The translations under genes and the position numbers were made by a program. From Candidatus Bathyarchaeota archaeon (GTDB lineage Archaea > Thermoproteota > Bathyarchaeia > Bathyarchaeales > Bathycorpusculaceae): a stretch of 52,887 bases of DNA. The notes below the pieces were generated by a model. The model was not told the origin of the DNA. It searched no databases and worked only from the letters and a program-made list of their open reading frames with translations. Below are positions 15,346 through 24,711 of this stretch, piece by piece. The stretch lies in the NCBI GenBank assembly GCA_026014685.1, contig JAOZHW010000010.1, positions 1 through 52,887 of the forward strand, in the 5' to 3' direction. Numbering within the stretch: position 1 is the first letter of the stretch; every line of letters begins with the position of its first letter.

Positions 15346-16250
15346 AAAACCAAAAAATTGTTGTTTTAGCAATTTTGGCGATGACCCTCCTCTTTGGTGT
15401 ATCAATCTATTATTTAAAAGAGAATTCTGTGCTGTCTCCAACGTTACCCACTGGAACACCTCCAAATGCGGAACTGAAAATTACAGGCGACGTAGAAACA
15501 GAAAAAACACTGACCATTACCGACTTAAAACAGATGCCACTTACAATGGTTACCCAAACCAGCAGTGGAGAAACCGCAAACTACGTTGGAATCTCGGTAA
15601 CTGAATTGTTGAAAAATGTCGGGGCAGAGTGGGATGTAGGGCTTGTTAGTTTTCGCTCTAAAGACGTAACTAAATGCACAATCGACATCTATCAAGCTTA
15701 CAATAGCACCCTCTTTAGTGGAAGTGAGTTCATCTTGGCGTTTGCGAAAAATGGGCAATGGTTAAATGGCGAAACTCAAGGACCCTTTGTTCTTGTAGCG
15801 CCAGGTTTAGAGCGCAACATTGTTTTTGGGATATCAGAAATGAATTTACAGCCGTGGATTATCGTGGTAAACGGTGCCGTTGATCATCAACTTATCATAA
15901 CAGGAAAAGACATCGAAGACTACGAAATCAAAACCGTGCAAGCAACCTATGCGCCGCCTGATGGCCCGCAGCGGGTTTCTAACTGGACGGGAGTTACGCT
16001 TTCAAGCATTCTACAGACAAGTGGAGTTTCCTCAGAAGCAAACAAAGTTACCATATCCGCGATGGATGGTTACAGCAAAGAATTTTCACTACAAGAGACG
16101 CAAAGTTTAGGTTTGCTGATTGGTTACCAAGAAAACGGTGTAGCTCTATCTAAGGTTGATAGTCAACCGTTTCGGTTAATTGTGCCCTCTGAAGAGTTTA
16201 AGTGGGCGCAGTTTTGGGTTAAATGGGTTTCAGAAATAAAAGTAAGCTGA
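15342..16250 (+). CDS. exported protein with two molybdopterin-oxidoreductase-like domains
   Basis: 302 residues starting at TTG, with GGAGGG eight bases upstream. An N-terminal helix (about 5-25) is a signal or anchor. Two repeats follow, about 42-160 and 170-300. Each begins with an I-T-G-D/K strand, then a Y-x-G-V/W-T-G-V-x-L-x-x-L-L motif and a D-G-Y-x-K-x-F-S-L type strand, the pattern of the sulfite-oxidase molybdopterin fold. The only cysteine (in T-K-C-T) is not in the position of the molybdenum ligand and no W-C context exists, so catalysis is unlikely. It may be a surface-binding partner for the ECF S component. Confidence 0.65.
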   Translation: MKNQKIVVLAILAMTLLFGVSIYYLKENSVLSPTLPTGTPPNAELKITGDVETEKTLTITDLKQMPLTMVTQTSSGETANYVGISVTELLKNVGAEWDVGLVSFRSKDVTKCTIDIYQAYNSTLFSGSEFILAFAKNGQWLNGETQGPFVLVAPGLERNIVFGISEMNLQPWIIVVNGAVDHQLIITGKDIEDYEIKTVQATYAPPDGPQRVSNWTGVTLSSILQTSGVSSEANKVTISAMDGYSKEFSLQETQSLGLLIGYQENGVALSKVDSQPFRLIVPSEEFKWAQFWVKWVSEIKVS

Positions 16251-16260
16251 CGGATGAAAG

Positions 16261-16767
16261 ATGAAAAAAAGCAACAAATTTGCTCTAATAGTTTTCTTTG
16301 CTCTCATCGTAGCTGCCATTCCGCTCTATTACCTTGCGCTCCCCGATGCGTCACAGCCAGAGGAAACTCTACTTATTAAAGGAAAAGTAAACTGCCCTAC
16401 AAACGTTACTTTCACTGAACTGGAATCATTTCAAGCAGTTACGTTGCACGTAACTTTGACATCTAGCAGTCGCCTCAAAGACAACGGAGACTTCAACTAC
16501 ACAGGCGTGCGCCTAAACGATCTCCTAAACTTAGTGGAACCATACGAGAACGCAACCTCAATCTACATTCAAGCCTCTGACGGATACGGAACAACGCTGA
16601 GTTTACAAGAAGCAAGAGGCGAAAACGTCATCATCGCTTACCTCAAAGACGGGCAAAAACTATCTTTACTCAAAGACGGCGGCGAAGGCCCTTTAAGGTT
16701 AATTATAGGTGACGACGAGTTTGCGCAACGTTGGACACGCGGCGTTGTAGTTATTGAAGCCCGTTAA
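16261..16767 (+). CDS. exported single-domain homologue of the preceding protein
   Basis: 168 residues: an N-terminal hydrophobic helix (about 6-26) and one molybdopterin-oxidoreductase-like domain. It repeats the neighbour's motifs, Y-T-G-V-R-L-N-D-L-L near 80, A-S-D-G-Y-G-T-T-L-S-L-Q-E-A near 102 and a G-P-L-R-L-I-I strand near 140. The molybdenum-ligand cysteine is again missing; the lone Cys lies in K-V-N-C-P-T. It follows ten bases after the preceding gene, with GGATGAAAG as ribosome site. Tandem duplication of one domain through the cluster is likely. Confidence 0.65.
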   Translation: MKKSNKFALIVFFALIVAAIPLYYLALPDASQPEETLLIKGKVNCPTNVTFTELESFQAVTLHVTLTSSSRLKDNGDFNYTGVRLNDLLNLVEPYENATSIYIQASDGYGTTLSLQEARGENVIIAYLKDGQKLSLLKDGGEGPLRLIIGDDEFAQRWTRGVVVIEAR

Positions 16768-16828
16768 ACTTGAGGAGCTTCATCCTTTTTATGGTTTTTT
16801 CAAATCGAAACTATTCAAAAATCGAATA

Positions 16829-16854
16829 GAATATAAACACAAACACAACTGTGT
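16829..16854 (+). promoter_or_regulatory. LysR gene promoter with palindrome
   Basis: GAATATAAAC is the TATA box and ACACA-AC-TGTGT at 16843-16854 sits close to the expected transcription start. Two ATCGAA repeats lie just upstream. The layout suggests autoregulation by the LysR protein and possibly control of the ECF cluster, but the site is short. Confidence 0.4.
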
Positions 16855-16878
16855 ATTTGCTAAGGAGAAAAGAAGTGC

Positions 16879-17796
16879 ATGGAGAACATACGCATCGATT
16901 ACCTAAATACCTTTTTAACCGTCGATAAACTGCATAGTTTCTCTTTGGCGGCAAAAGAACTCAAAACCAGCCAAGGAACAGTAAGCCACCATATAGCGGC
17001 ATTGGAAACTTTTTTTGATGCCGAACTCTTCAAGCGAACAGCACACGGCGTCGAAGTCACCGATGCAGGAGCTATCCTAAAAGAGGCAGCTGAACGAATC
17101 CTAAAAGAAACACAAACCGCTAAAGCAAACATATCCAGCGCAAAAACTGTGCTTTCAGGAACCATAAAAATCTCGGCGGCAAGCGTACTTGAAAAACAAA
17201 TTATCCCAATTTTGATTGCTGAATTCCAAGATAAACACCCAGAAGTTAAGTTTAAGATAAAAGCTCAAGACAGCTTAACCAGCTTTGCCAGTTTACAGTC
17301 AAACGATGCAGATTTTGCCGCCTTAAACTCAATCGATGCGCTCGGAGAAAAATACGAATGCCTCCAAATAGGCGAGGAACAGTTGGTTTTCATCACTGCA
17401 CCCAACACAAAATTAGCTGCAAACAAATCAATAAAACTCTCTGAAATCGTGACTTACCCCTTCATTAACCGTGATGTAACCTCTGGAACAAGACTTGAAA
17501 TCGAAAAACTACTCAAAGACAACAAAATAAACCCCGATACACTTAAAACAAAACTAGAGTTAGGCAGCACCTGCTCAGTCATAACCGCTGTTTCAGAAGG
17601 CAAAGGAGTAAGCATAATCCCCTCTGGTGACGCAGCCAAAGCCGAGAAAGCAGGATTAATCAAAGCAATCCCAATCGTTGAAGCAAAAAAACCCTACAAA
17701 CTCTACCTCGTAAGACCCAAAAAAGCCATGTTAAAACCAGCAGAAGCGTTTTGGGAATTCTGTAAACAATACAAATTCAACAAAAGCAACCCCTAA
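16879..17796 (+). CDS. LysR-family transcriptional regulator
   Basis: 305 residues. The N-terminal winged helix is classical: F-L-T-V-D-K-L-H-S-F-S-L-A-A-K-E-L at 12-28, S-Q-G-T-V-S-H-H-I near 31-39 as recognition helix, and L-F-K-R at 51-54. A linker helix follows, and from residue 90 the periplasmic-binding-type co-inducer domain with G-T-I-K-I-S-A-A-S and the late G-K-G-V-S-I-I-P. AAGGAG precedes the ATG. Its placement after the ECF S component and the two exported proteins suggests it senses the transported compound. LysR regulators are bacterial in origin but common in archaea. Confidence 0.92.
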   Translation: MENIRIDYLNTFLTVDKLHSFSLAAKELKTSQGTVSHHIAALETFFDAELFKRTAHGVEVTDAGAILKEAAERILKETQTAKANISSAKTVLSGTIKISAASVLEKQIIPILIAEFQDKHPEVKFKIKAQDSLTSFASLQSNDADFAALNSIDALGEKYECLQIGEEQLVFITAPNTKLAANKSIKLSEIVTYPFINRDVTSGTRLEIEKLLKDNKINPDTLKTKLELGSTCSVITAVSEGKGVSIIPSGDAAKAEKAGLIKAIPIVEAKKPYKLYLVRPKKAMLKPAEAFWEFCKQYKFNKSNP

Positions 17797-17920
17797 ACGG
17801 TTACACAGGCTGAATTCAGCGACAGACTACCCACAACTTCTTTCTTATTATCACTGGTCTAAACCCGTTAAGCCACAGGGTATTAATGGCGCAAAAGAAG
17901 CCTTATCCGTAACGCGGGGG

Positions 17921-17964
17921 CACGCGACGTCTCAGCGTCTACCTCCCCTCCCTTATATAAAGAA
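17921..17964 (-). repeat. promoter-like repeat element, copy 2
   Basis: The inverse counterpart of the 44-bp element at 11017-11060, 40 of 44 identical, including the TTTATATAAG TATA box, GGGAGGGGAGGTAG and GAGACGTCGCGTG. Transcription would start near 17930 and run leftward into a gene-free stretch (17797-17920), so here no protein gene follows. Downstream the two copies still share TACGGATA after a small gap. Confidence 0.6.
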
Positions 17965-18082
17965 CAAAATGTTGTCCCTATAATGCGGTTGTGGATGACG
18001 GGGGTTTGAGCGTTAGGGGGTTTAGTCACCTGAAGGCAGGTAGGGACGCCTTTGGAGGAAGAAAAAACTTTCTGTACTGTAA
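17965..18082. other. gene-free, possibly structured G-rich stretch
   Basis: No gene is supported. The nearly palindromic TATA box of the adjacent repeat could also fire rightward, giving an RNA from about 17981. This stretch can fold ACCTG-AAGG-CAGGT (18028-18041), and GTCCCT at 17974 is complementary to AGGGAC at 18042. GGATGACG and CTGA resemble C/D boxes, but the flanks do not pair. I cannot assign an RNA family. Confidence 0.3.
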
Positions 18083-18135
18083 AAAAAGGTCGTTTAAAAA
18101 ATAAAAAGAAAGCTTTTACGGCTTAAACCGTTTCA
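18083..18135 (-). terminator. U-rich terminator after the first P-type ATPase
   Basis: On the minus strand the gene end is followed by a small ACGG-TTTAAG-CCGT hairpin, then CTTTCTTTTTATTTTTT and, further on, a T7 run. This is a typical archaeal U-rich termination zone. Confidence 0.5.
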
Positions 18136-18144
18136 ACGCGTACC

Positions 18145-20898
18145 TCATTTTTTGCGTCTGCTTGTAACGTATTTACCCACTTCAAGCGTTGTAAAGACTA
18201 TCGCAGCGTATAGAGCTGCAACTGCCCAGTCGATTAGTTCTGGCGTGTGTACATCGAATAATTCTTGGACACCTGGGGTGTAGAGGACTACAAGCTGCAA
18301 GGCAAACGATGAGAGGACTGCAAGCCAGAGGAACTTGTTTTTGAATGCGCCGACTTTGAAAATTGGGTACTTGAAAGAACGCGCTGAGATGGCTATGGTT
18401 AATTCTATGACGACCATTGCAGTGAAGAGTTGTGTTCGAGCTTCCAGCAACGCAAACTCGCTTGTCCAGGGCAAATGCGAGAAGTATGCCCCTAGCAGTA
18501 GGATCGTAGTGAATATTGGTACAAAGACCAAGTACGTTTTGACGTCTCTTGTAAAGACGCTCTCGGTGGTCTTGCGGGGCTTTCTGTCCATCAAATCAGG
18601 GTCACCTGGGTCAACACCTAACGCTATAGCGGGCAAACCATCAGTGACAAGGTTGATCCAGAGGATTTGCACGGCAGTTAGAGCTATGGCTGAGCTGCCT
18701 ATCAGTTCCATGCTTGAGCCGGGGGATAGCCAGCGGGCGATGTAGGGGACACTGACGACGGCGATGAACATTACCAAGATTTCCATGATGTTGCATTGGA
18801 GCAGGTATGTGAGGTATTTTTTGATGTTGTCATAGATTTCTCTGCCTTCGCGCACCGCTTTAACGATGCTTGCGAAGTTGTCGTCTGCTAATACCATGTC
18901 TGCGGCTTCTTTGCTGACTTCTGTGCCGGATATGCCCATAGCTATGCCTATGTCACTCATTTTGAGTGCTGGTGCGTCGTTAACTCCGTCGCCGGTCATT
19001 GCTACGACTTGGTCTTTCTTCTTCCAGGCTTTGACGATGCGGGATTTGTGTTCGGGAGCTACGCGAGCGTATACTACGACTTTTTCAACTACAGCTTCAA
19101 GCTGTTCGTCGGTCATTTTTTCAAGGTCATCGCCGGTAAGCACCTGTCCCTCTTCGACGGTTTCGCCGAGCAATGTGAGTTCTTTTGCGACGGCTGTGGC
19201 GGTGAGTTTGTGGTCACCTGTAATCATGATGGGACGTATGCCTGCTTTTCGGCAAATCTTTATGGCTTCTTTAACTTCTGAGCGGGGCGGATCAATCATC
19301 CCTGCTATGCCGACGAAGACAAAGTCATGCTCGATTTCTTCACTGAAATCCTTAGCACTTGCGGGGAGTTCTTTGTAGGCAAATCCAAGGTTTCTGAGCG
19401 CTTGCTGCGCCATGGTTTCGGTCATTTTGTGATGTTTCTCGATGACTTCTTTAGTTAGGGTTTGAACTTTACCGTTGAGCAATATTTTGCTACATTTTCC
19501 CAAAACGATTTCGGGCGCGCCTTTCATGTAAGCAAAGTATTTGCCGTCGGCTTGGTGTATGGTGGTCATACGCTTGCGCTCAGACGAGAAGGGTATCTCA
19601 GCGATGCGTTTTTCGCTTCGGTCAAGTGTTTCTTTTTTGATGCCTGCTTTCTCAGCGGCTACGACTAGTGCGCCTTCTGTTGGGTCGCCCTTTACAACCC
19701 ACTTCCCAGATTTAGCATCCATCTCCAAACCAGAATCATTGCATAAGACTGCAACTTTGAGTAGCTGCTCTAATTCTTCGTCTGGTTTTATTTCTTTGTC
19801 ATCATCTAGGAAGAAGTGGCCTTCTGGGGAGTAACCTATACCTGTGACTTTTATTGATTTGTCGTTGCCGTAGATGCGTTGTACGGTCATTTCGCCTTTG
19901 GTTAGTGTGCCTGTTTTGTCACTGCAAATAACACTGGTGCATCCGAGCGTTTCTACGGCTGGGAGACGTTTGACTATGGCGTTTACTTTGACCATACGGT
20001 ACATGCCGATAGCGAGTGCGCCTGTAATGATTGCGGGTAGAGCTTCGGGAACTGCTGCGACAGCAAGACTGATTGCCCACAGCACCATTTCAATGATATC
20101 GCGCCCTTCAACAACGATGCCGACTACACCTACACTTATGGCGATGACGACTGCTAAGAGACCGATCCATTTACCCACCGCAGCCATGCGTTTCTCGAGG
20201 GGGGTTTCGTCTTCTGGTGCCGACTGTACCATCGCGGCGATTTTGCCGAACTCAGTTGTCATGCCTGTGTTAGTGACTATGGCTTTGCCTCTGCCGTAAA
20301 CTACAACTGTTCCAGAAAAGACCATGTTATCGCGGTCATTAAGTTGCGTATCCTCGGGCAAAGTTACAGTTGATTTCTCAGCGGGTGCAGATTCACCAGT
20401 CAGAGGCGCTTCATCGGTTTTGATGGTGAAGGATTCGATTAATCTGGCATCAGCAGGGACTTTGTCGCCGGTGTAGAGAATAATGATGTCTCCCGGGACA
20501 AGCTCCGAGGCGGGAACTCGGGTTTCTTTGCCATCGCGGATAACATTCGCTGTAGGTGCAGCCATCTTTTTAAGGGCGTCAACGGCTTTTTCGCTGCGGA
20601 ACTCCTGTGTGAACCCCAAGACTGCGCTGGCTATAACTATGGCTAAGATGATTAGGGCGTCTGCTACTTCGCCTACTGCGATGGAGAGGCCGATAGCGAT
20701 TAGAAGGATAACCATGAGGACGTTTGTGAATTGACCTATGAAGAGTTTGAGTGGAGATTTGCCTTTTTCTTTGGTCAACTCGTTGGGTCCATATTGTGTT
20801 AGTCGCTGTTTTGCGTCTTGTGTGGTTAAGCCATTGTTGGTTACTTTTAGTTCGTTCATTATGTTTTCAACGTTTTGGCTGTGCCAATTTTTGGTCAC
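18145..20898 (-). CDS. Ca2+-type (P2A) cation-transporting P-type ATPase
   Basis: 917 residues. It starts at GTG with GAGGG six bases upstream and a CTATATAC TATA box. The phosphorylated Asp is D327 in S-D-K-T-G-T-L-T; T-G-E-S near 167-170 is the actuator loop, and T-G-D-G-V-N-D-A-P near 600 is the hinge. Calcium-site residues of the SERCA type are present: P-E-A-L-P in M4 (E285), N-I-M-E in M5, N-L-V-T-D-G-L-P in M6 and an E in the M8 stretch V-V-I-E-L. Ten membrane helices are expected. It would pump Ca2+ (possibly Mn2+) out of the cell. It is divergent from a homologue of the same class. Confidence 0.93.
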   Translation of the reverse strand: MTKNWHSQNVENIMNELKVTNNGLTTQDAKQRLTQYGPNELTKEKGKSPLKLFIGQFTNVLMVILLIAIGLSIAVGEVADALIILAIVIASAVLGFTQEFRSEKAVDALKKMAAPTANVIRDGKETRVPASELVPGDIIILYTGDKVPADARLIESFTIKTDEAPLTGESAPAEKSTVTLPEDTQLNDRDNMVFSGTVVVYGRGKAIVTNTGMTTEFGKIAAMVQSAPEDETPLEKRMAAVGKWIGLLAVVIAISVGVVGIVVEGRDIIEMVLWAISLAVAAVPEALPAIITGALAIGMYRMVKVNAIVKRLPAVETLGCTSVICSDKTGTLTKGEMTVQRIYGNDKSIKVTGIGYSPEGHFFLDDDKEIKPDEELEQLLKVAVLCNDSGLEMDAKSGKWVVKGDPTEGALVVAAEKAGIKKETLDRSEKRIAEIPFSSERKRMTTIHQADGKYFAYMKGAPEIVLGKCSKILLNGKVQTLTKEVIEKHHKMTETMAQQALRNLGFAYKELPASAKDFSEEIEHDFVFVGIAGMIDPPRSEVKEAIKICRKAGIRPIMITGDHKLTATAVAKELTLLGETVEEGQVLTGDDLEKMTDEQLEAVVEKVVVYARVAPEHKSRIVKAWKKKDQVVAMTGDGVNDAPALKMSDIGIAMGISGTEVSKEAADMVLADDNFASIVKAVREGREIYDNIKKYLTYLLQCNIMEILVMFIAVVSVPYIARWLSPGSSMELIGSSAIALTAVQILWINLVTDGLPAIALGVDPGDPDLMDRKPRKTTESVFTRDVKTYLVFVPIFTTILLLGAYFSHLPWTSEFALLEARTQLFTAMVVIELTIAISARSFKYPIFKVGAFKNKFLWLAVLSSFALQLVVLYTPGVQELFDVHTPELIDWAVAALYAAIVFTTLEVGKYVTSRRKK

Positions 20899-21219
20899 TT
20901 CGTTCCCTCGCTTCTCAGAATAGTTGAAACATTAGGTATATAGGTGTTGAGGTTTATTCGGCACAGCTTAACAATTTAACATGTATTTTAGTGATTAATG
21001 TACAAACGACCAGTAAAACTGGGATAAACTGAACTAACCGCATAGTATGCTACGATACTAGCTTTATCAATCTACAATTTTCTAACTAACAGTTGTTAGA
21101 GCTAAAGGAATATTAATCTATTTTTTCTTAAGCAATTTTAGTAAATCTCAATCATTAAAAAATTGTTTTTCTATCAGTACATTATTATTGAAGAATTCAA
21201 ATCCAAAACTGGATACTTT
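20899..21219. promoter_or_regulatory. divergent promoter region between two P-type ATPases
   Basis: About 320 AT-rich bases without a gene. The left part holds CTATATAC, the TATA box of the leftward ATPase with a message start close to its GTG. The right part has several AT stretches (TTAATCTATTTTTTCTTAAG, 21111-21130) that could serve the rightward gene. An in-frame TTG at 21163 would lengthen the right-hand protein by 19 residues with no family similarity. No clear shared operator is visible. Confidence 0.45.
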
Positions 21220-23916
21220 ATGAGCACAGAGGAATCTTGGCACTCTTTAGATGCAGACGAGACATTAAGCAAGTTATCTTCAAATAACAAAGGATTAACT
21301 TCAGCAGATGCAGCGGAAAGGCAACGCAAATACGGCTTAAACCAACTAGTTGCAGCCCAAAAAAGTTCACCCATAAAAATTTTCTTAGCTCAATTCAAAA
21401 GCATCTTGATTCTGATTCTTTTAGCCGCTGCCTTGATTTCTTTTGCAACAGGCCATCAATTTGATGCGATAATCATACTAATTATCGTGGTTCTTTCCTC
21501 TGTGCTAGGTTTCGTTCAAGAATACAGAGCGGAAAAAGCGCTTGAAGCATTAACAAAAATGTTGGTTCCAACCGCGCTTGTGCTCCGGGATGGCAGAGAA
21601 ATTCAAGTGCCCGCAAAAGACATCGTGCCAGGCGACATACTCATACTCCGAGAAGGCGATAAGGTCGCTGCTGATGCACGGCTTATTGAAGTTAACAACT
21701 TGCACGTCAACGAAGCGCCGTTAACGGGTGAATCTATCCCTGTTGAGAAAGATTTACAAAAAGCTCCAAAAAACGCCGCTATTTTAGATAAAAAATGCAT
21801 GGTTTTCTCTGGAACAGAAGTCACCTGTGGAAAAGCCAAAGCTGTAGTCGTCGCCGTTGGAATGAAAACAGAATTCGGAAAGATAGCCGGTCAAGTCAGC
21901 ATCGTGGAAAAGAAGGAAACACCACTGGAGAAGAGAACCAAAGAAATCGGGAAATGGCTTGGTGCAGCCGCGTTAGGTGTGAGTGTAACTGTTATAATTT
22001 TGGGTATCTTGCGGGGGCTAGATATTCTTGAAATGTTCCTCTTTGGCATAGCCTTAGCAGTTGCTGCGGTTCCCGAAGCACTGCCTGCCATTGTAACGGG
22101 AAGCTTAGCAATCGGCATGTACAAAATGGCGAAGAGAAATGCATTAGTTAGAAAAATGCCTGCTGTCGAAACTTTAGGTTCAACTACGGTTATTTGTTCA
22201 GATAAAACTGGTACATTGACTAAAGGCGAAATGACGGTCCGCAAGATTTGGACGGCAGATAAGTTATTAGAGGTCTCTGGAGTAGGTTATTCGCCACAAG
22301 GCAAATTGGAAACAAACGACCCTGAGATATTGAAGAGCCAATCTTTTTCGCTTCTGATGAAAGCTTCTGTTTTATGTAACGACGCCGACATTGTTTCCGA
22401 TGGAGACAAATGGATTGTTAAAGGCGATCCAACCGAAGGCGCACTGGTAGTTGCTGCACTTAAAGCTGGAATCAAAAAAGAGGAATTACGCAATGACTAT
22501 CCGCGTGTAGACGAGTACCCGTTCTCTTCAGATCGCAAACGCATGACCACTATACATAGTCTAAGGGTAAAAGCAGATGACAAAAACTTGATCTTCATGA
22601 AGGGTGCCCCCGAAATAATCCTTAGGCACTGCACCCATCTTTCTACAGAAGGCAAACCCGAAAAACTCACTGAACAAAGACGAAAACAGGTTCTCGGCGT
22701 GAACGAGGAAATGGCAAGCGATGGCTTGAGAGTTTTAGGTGTAGCTTATAAAGAAGTGTCGGGCGACGGCACAAGCTACAAAGAAGAAGACGCTGAAAGT
22801 GAACTTTCCTTCTTAGGTTTGGTGGGCATGATGGATCCACCACGGAAGGAAGCTATGGAGGCCGTGAGACTTTGCCGGCAAATCAACATTAAACCTGTAA
22901 TGATAACAGGTGACCACAAGCTAACTGCGTTGGCTGTCGCTAAAGAGATAGGCATATTCAAGGAAGGAGATGAAGTCCTCACTGGTGAAGATCTAGAACA
23001 GCTCTCTCAAGAGGAATTTGAAGCCAAAGTTCGCAACGTGTCCGTGTATGCTCGTGTTTCACCGCTTCATAAACTCAAGATCGTGGATGCGTGGAAGAAG
23101 AAGGGCGAAGTCGTAGCGATGACTGGCGATGGAGTAAACGACGCACCAGCACTCAAAAAGGCAGACATCGGCGTCGCCATGGGAATCACTGGAACCGAAG
23201 TCACCAAAGAATCCGCCGATTTGGTTCTAGCAGACGATAACTTCGCAACCATAGTCAACGCTGTGGAACTGGGTCGCTGGACATACGATAACATAAAGAA
23301 GTACCTCACTTATCTGCTGCAAGCAAATCTGGTTGAAATCGTGATTCTTTCCTTTGCGGTTTTGGCTGGTTTTCCACTGCCCCTTCTGCCAGTTCACATT
23401 CTCTACGTTAACCTTGCCACAGACGGGTTGCCTGCTATTGCGTTGGGTTTGAGCCCTGCGGAACCCGACGTTATGAAGAGACCGCCTAGAAACCCAAAAG
23501 AATCCATATTCACAAAAGACGTTAAAGCATTCTTAATCCGCGCTCTACTCATTGAAACACCGCTACTGCTAGGTGTCTTCATCAGTTCACTTCCACTGGG
23601 AATTGAAGTAGCTCAAACTCGATTGTTCCTGCTCTTAATTGCCTTCGAGCTGATCTTAGCGATATGCTGTCGCTCGCTGAAATACCCCGTCTTCAAAGCA
23701 AGACCACACAAACTTCTAGTTGCAACGATCCTTTGGGAAATCGGCTTAATCGCTCTCATAATTAACGTGCCGTTCCTCAGAGATGTCTTCAAACTTGCTC
23801 CAATAGGACTATACGAAATAGGTCTCATTGTTGGATTGTCCGCGCTGGTCTTTGGAACCATAGAGTTAACCAAGTGGCTAATGCACCGTCGAGACGACAA
23901 ACAGGCACAAGCCTAA
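21220..23916 (+). CDS. Ca2+-type (P2A) cation-transporting P-type ATPase
   Basis: 898 residues from the ATG that opens M-S-T-E-E-S-W-H-S-L, the point where family similarity begins. D328 lies in S-D-K-T-G-T-L-T; T-G-E-S is near 169 and T-G-D-G-V-N-D-A-P in the hinge. SERCA-type calcium ligands are kept: P-E-A-L-P in M4, N-L-V-E in M5, N-L-A-T-D-G-L-P in M6 and E in A-F-E-L-I in M8. It lacks the roughly 20-residue M5-M6 insertion of its divergent neighbour. The ribosome site before the ATG is weak. Likely a Ca2+ exporter with somewhat different affinity or regulation from the neighbouring copy. Confidence 0.93.
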   Translation: MSTEESWHSLDADETLSKLSSNNKGLTSADAAERQRKYGLNQLVAAQKSSPIKIFLAQFKSILILILLAAALISFATGHQFDAIIILIIVVLSSVLGFVQEYRAEKALEALTKMLVPTALVLRDGREIQVPAKDIVPGDILILREGDKVAADARLIEVNNLHVNEAPLTGESIPVEKDLQKAPKNAAILDKKCMVFSGTEVTCGKAKAVVVAVGMKTEFGKIAGQVSIVEKKETPLEKRTKEIGKWLGAAALGVSVTVIILGILRGLDILEMFLFGIALAVAAVPEALPAIVTGSLAIGMYKMAKRNALVRKMPAVETLGSTTVICSDKTGTLTKGEMTVRKIWTADKLLEVSGVGYSPQGKLETNDPEILKSQSFSLLMKASVLCNDADIVSDGDKWIVKGDPTEGALVVAALKAGIKKEELRNDYPRVDEYPFSSDRKRMTTIHSLRVKADDKNLIFMKGAPEIILRHCTHLSTEGKPEKLTEQRRKQVLGVNEEMASDGLRVLGVAYKEVSGDGTSYKEEDAESELSFLGLVGMMDPPRKEAMEAVRLCRQINIKPVMITGDHKLTALAVAKEIGIFKEGDEVLTGEDLEQLSQEEFEAKVRNVSVYARVSPLHKLKIVDAWKKKGEVVAMTGDGVNDAPALKKADIGVAMGITGTEVTKESADLVLADDNFATIVNAVELGRWTYDNIKKYLTYLLQANLVEIVILSFAVLAGFPLPLLPVHILYVNLATDGLPAIALGLSPAEPDVMKRPPRNPKESIFTKDVKAFLIRALLIETPLLLGVFISSLPLGIEVAQTRLFLLLIAFELILAICCRSLKYPVFKARPHKLLVATILWEIGLIALIINVPFLRDVFKLAPIGLYEIGLIVGLSALVFGTIELTKWLMHRRDDKQAQA

Positions 23917-24056
23917 ACTCCGAGAATCCCCCTTTTCATTCCATATTTCTTTAAGAATACCCATTCAGAAGCCCTAACAAGGCGGTAGCGGAAAATGAAA
24001 CCTTGACTGATACCTCAGTAAAGGATACAAAAAACTCGCATTGAGCAATCATTCAA

Positions 24057-24605
24057 TTACTCAACGGAAAGTTCAGTATGTCTCCGTCGGTAATCTTTAC
24101 TATGCACATACAGCGAGACGGCACCGACAGCCAACACAATCCAACTCAAAACATAGAGCCCCCAAGCGAAGACAGGCCCAAAACTCATTATCTGCTTCTG
24201 CCATTGCCAAGGCAAATCAACCACGTTCTGAAGAGGCCACGCCCCCACAATTTGGTAACCAAACCCAAACGCAGTCAGAACAATGGCGATGTGCTTATCC
24301 ACCGCTGAACCTGCGCGAAGTGCACGGACACTGATGACGCAGAGCATTGTTGCTCCGATGATTAAGGCGGGCAGGCTTGTGACGAAAAAAAGGGGCGCAA
24401 TGTAGCTGCGAGGGATGAGAGCTTGAACTGCGGCGGCGGGGGCATCGAAGGTGTCTTTGCCCCAATCTGAAAGTGACCAACCGCCCATGATGACCACCGC
24501 AAGGTAGAATACACCATAGGAAGCTAAAAACAGTCCAAGCGAAACCTCGTGGCGTTTAACGTAATCTGTTATTCTCCACTTGAGGGGGGCTCGGTATTGT
24601 GTCAT
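24057..24605 (-). CDS. hypothetical multi-pass membrane protein
   Basis: 182 residues with four clear hydrophobic segments (about 22-42, 68-90, 106-122 and 143-166). The N-terminus is basic and cytosolic (W-R-I-T-D-Y-V-K-R-H-E) and the tail is basic too (H-S-K-D-Y-R-R-R-H). I do not recognise a family. A TATA box (GAATATATGG on the minus strand) about 25 bases before the ATG indicates a leaderless message. It is divergent from the flavin oxidoreductase gene, which may hint at a shared redox context, but that is weak. Confidence 0.7.
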   Translation of the reverse strand: MTQYRAPLKWRITDYVKRHEVSLGLFLASYGVFYLAVVIMGGWSLSDWGKDTFDAPAAAVQALIPRSYIAPLFFVTSLPALIIGATMLCVISVRALRAGSAVDKHIAIVLTAFGFGYQIVGAWPLQNVVDLPWQWQKQIMSFGPVFAWGLYVLSWIVLAVGAVSLYVHSKDYRRRHTELSVE

Positions 24606-24711
24606 TGGATTATTCTACGCTGACTACGCCATATATTCTTTTCAAAGATTAGCCTAAACAAAAAGTACTAATGCGGTTGTGGCACACTAGAACCTGTTTT
24701 AGGTGCTTATC

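Noticed and set aside
10990-18013. GGTTTGAGCG near both copies of the 44-bp element, on the far side of the TATA box.
   Set aside because: Only 10 bases, at different distances (28 and 52) from the TATA boxes.
17981-18047. Possible C/D-box RNA with GGATGACG and CTGA.
   Set aside because: The C box is poor and the flanking sequences do not form the closing stem.
17981-24682. TAATGCGGTTGTGG occurs at 17981-17994 and 24669-24682.
   Set aside because: A shared 14-mer in a 53-kb window is expected by chance a few times. The flanks do not match.
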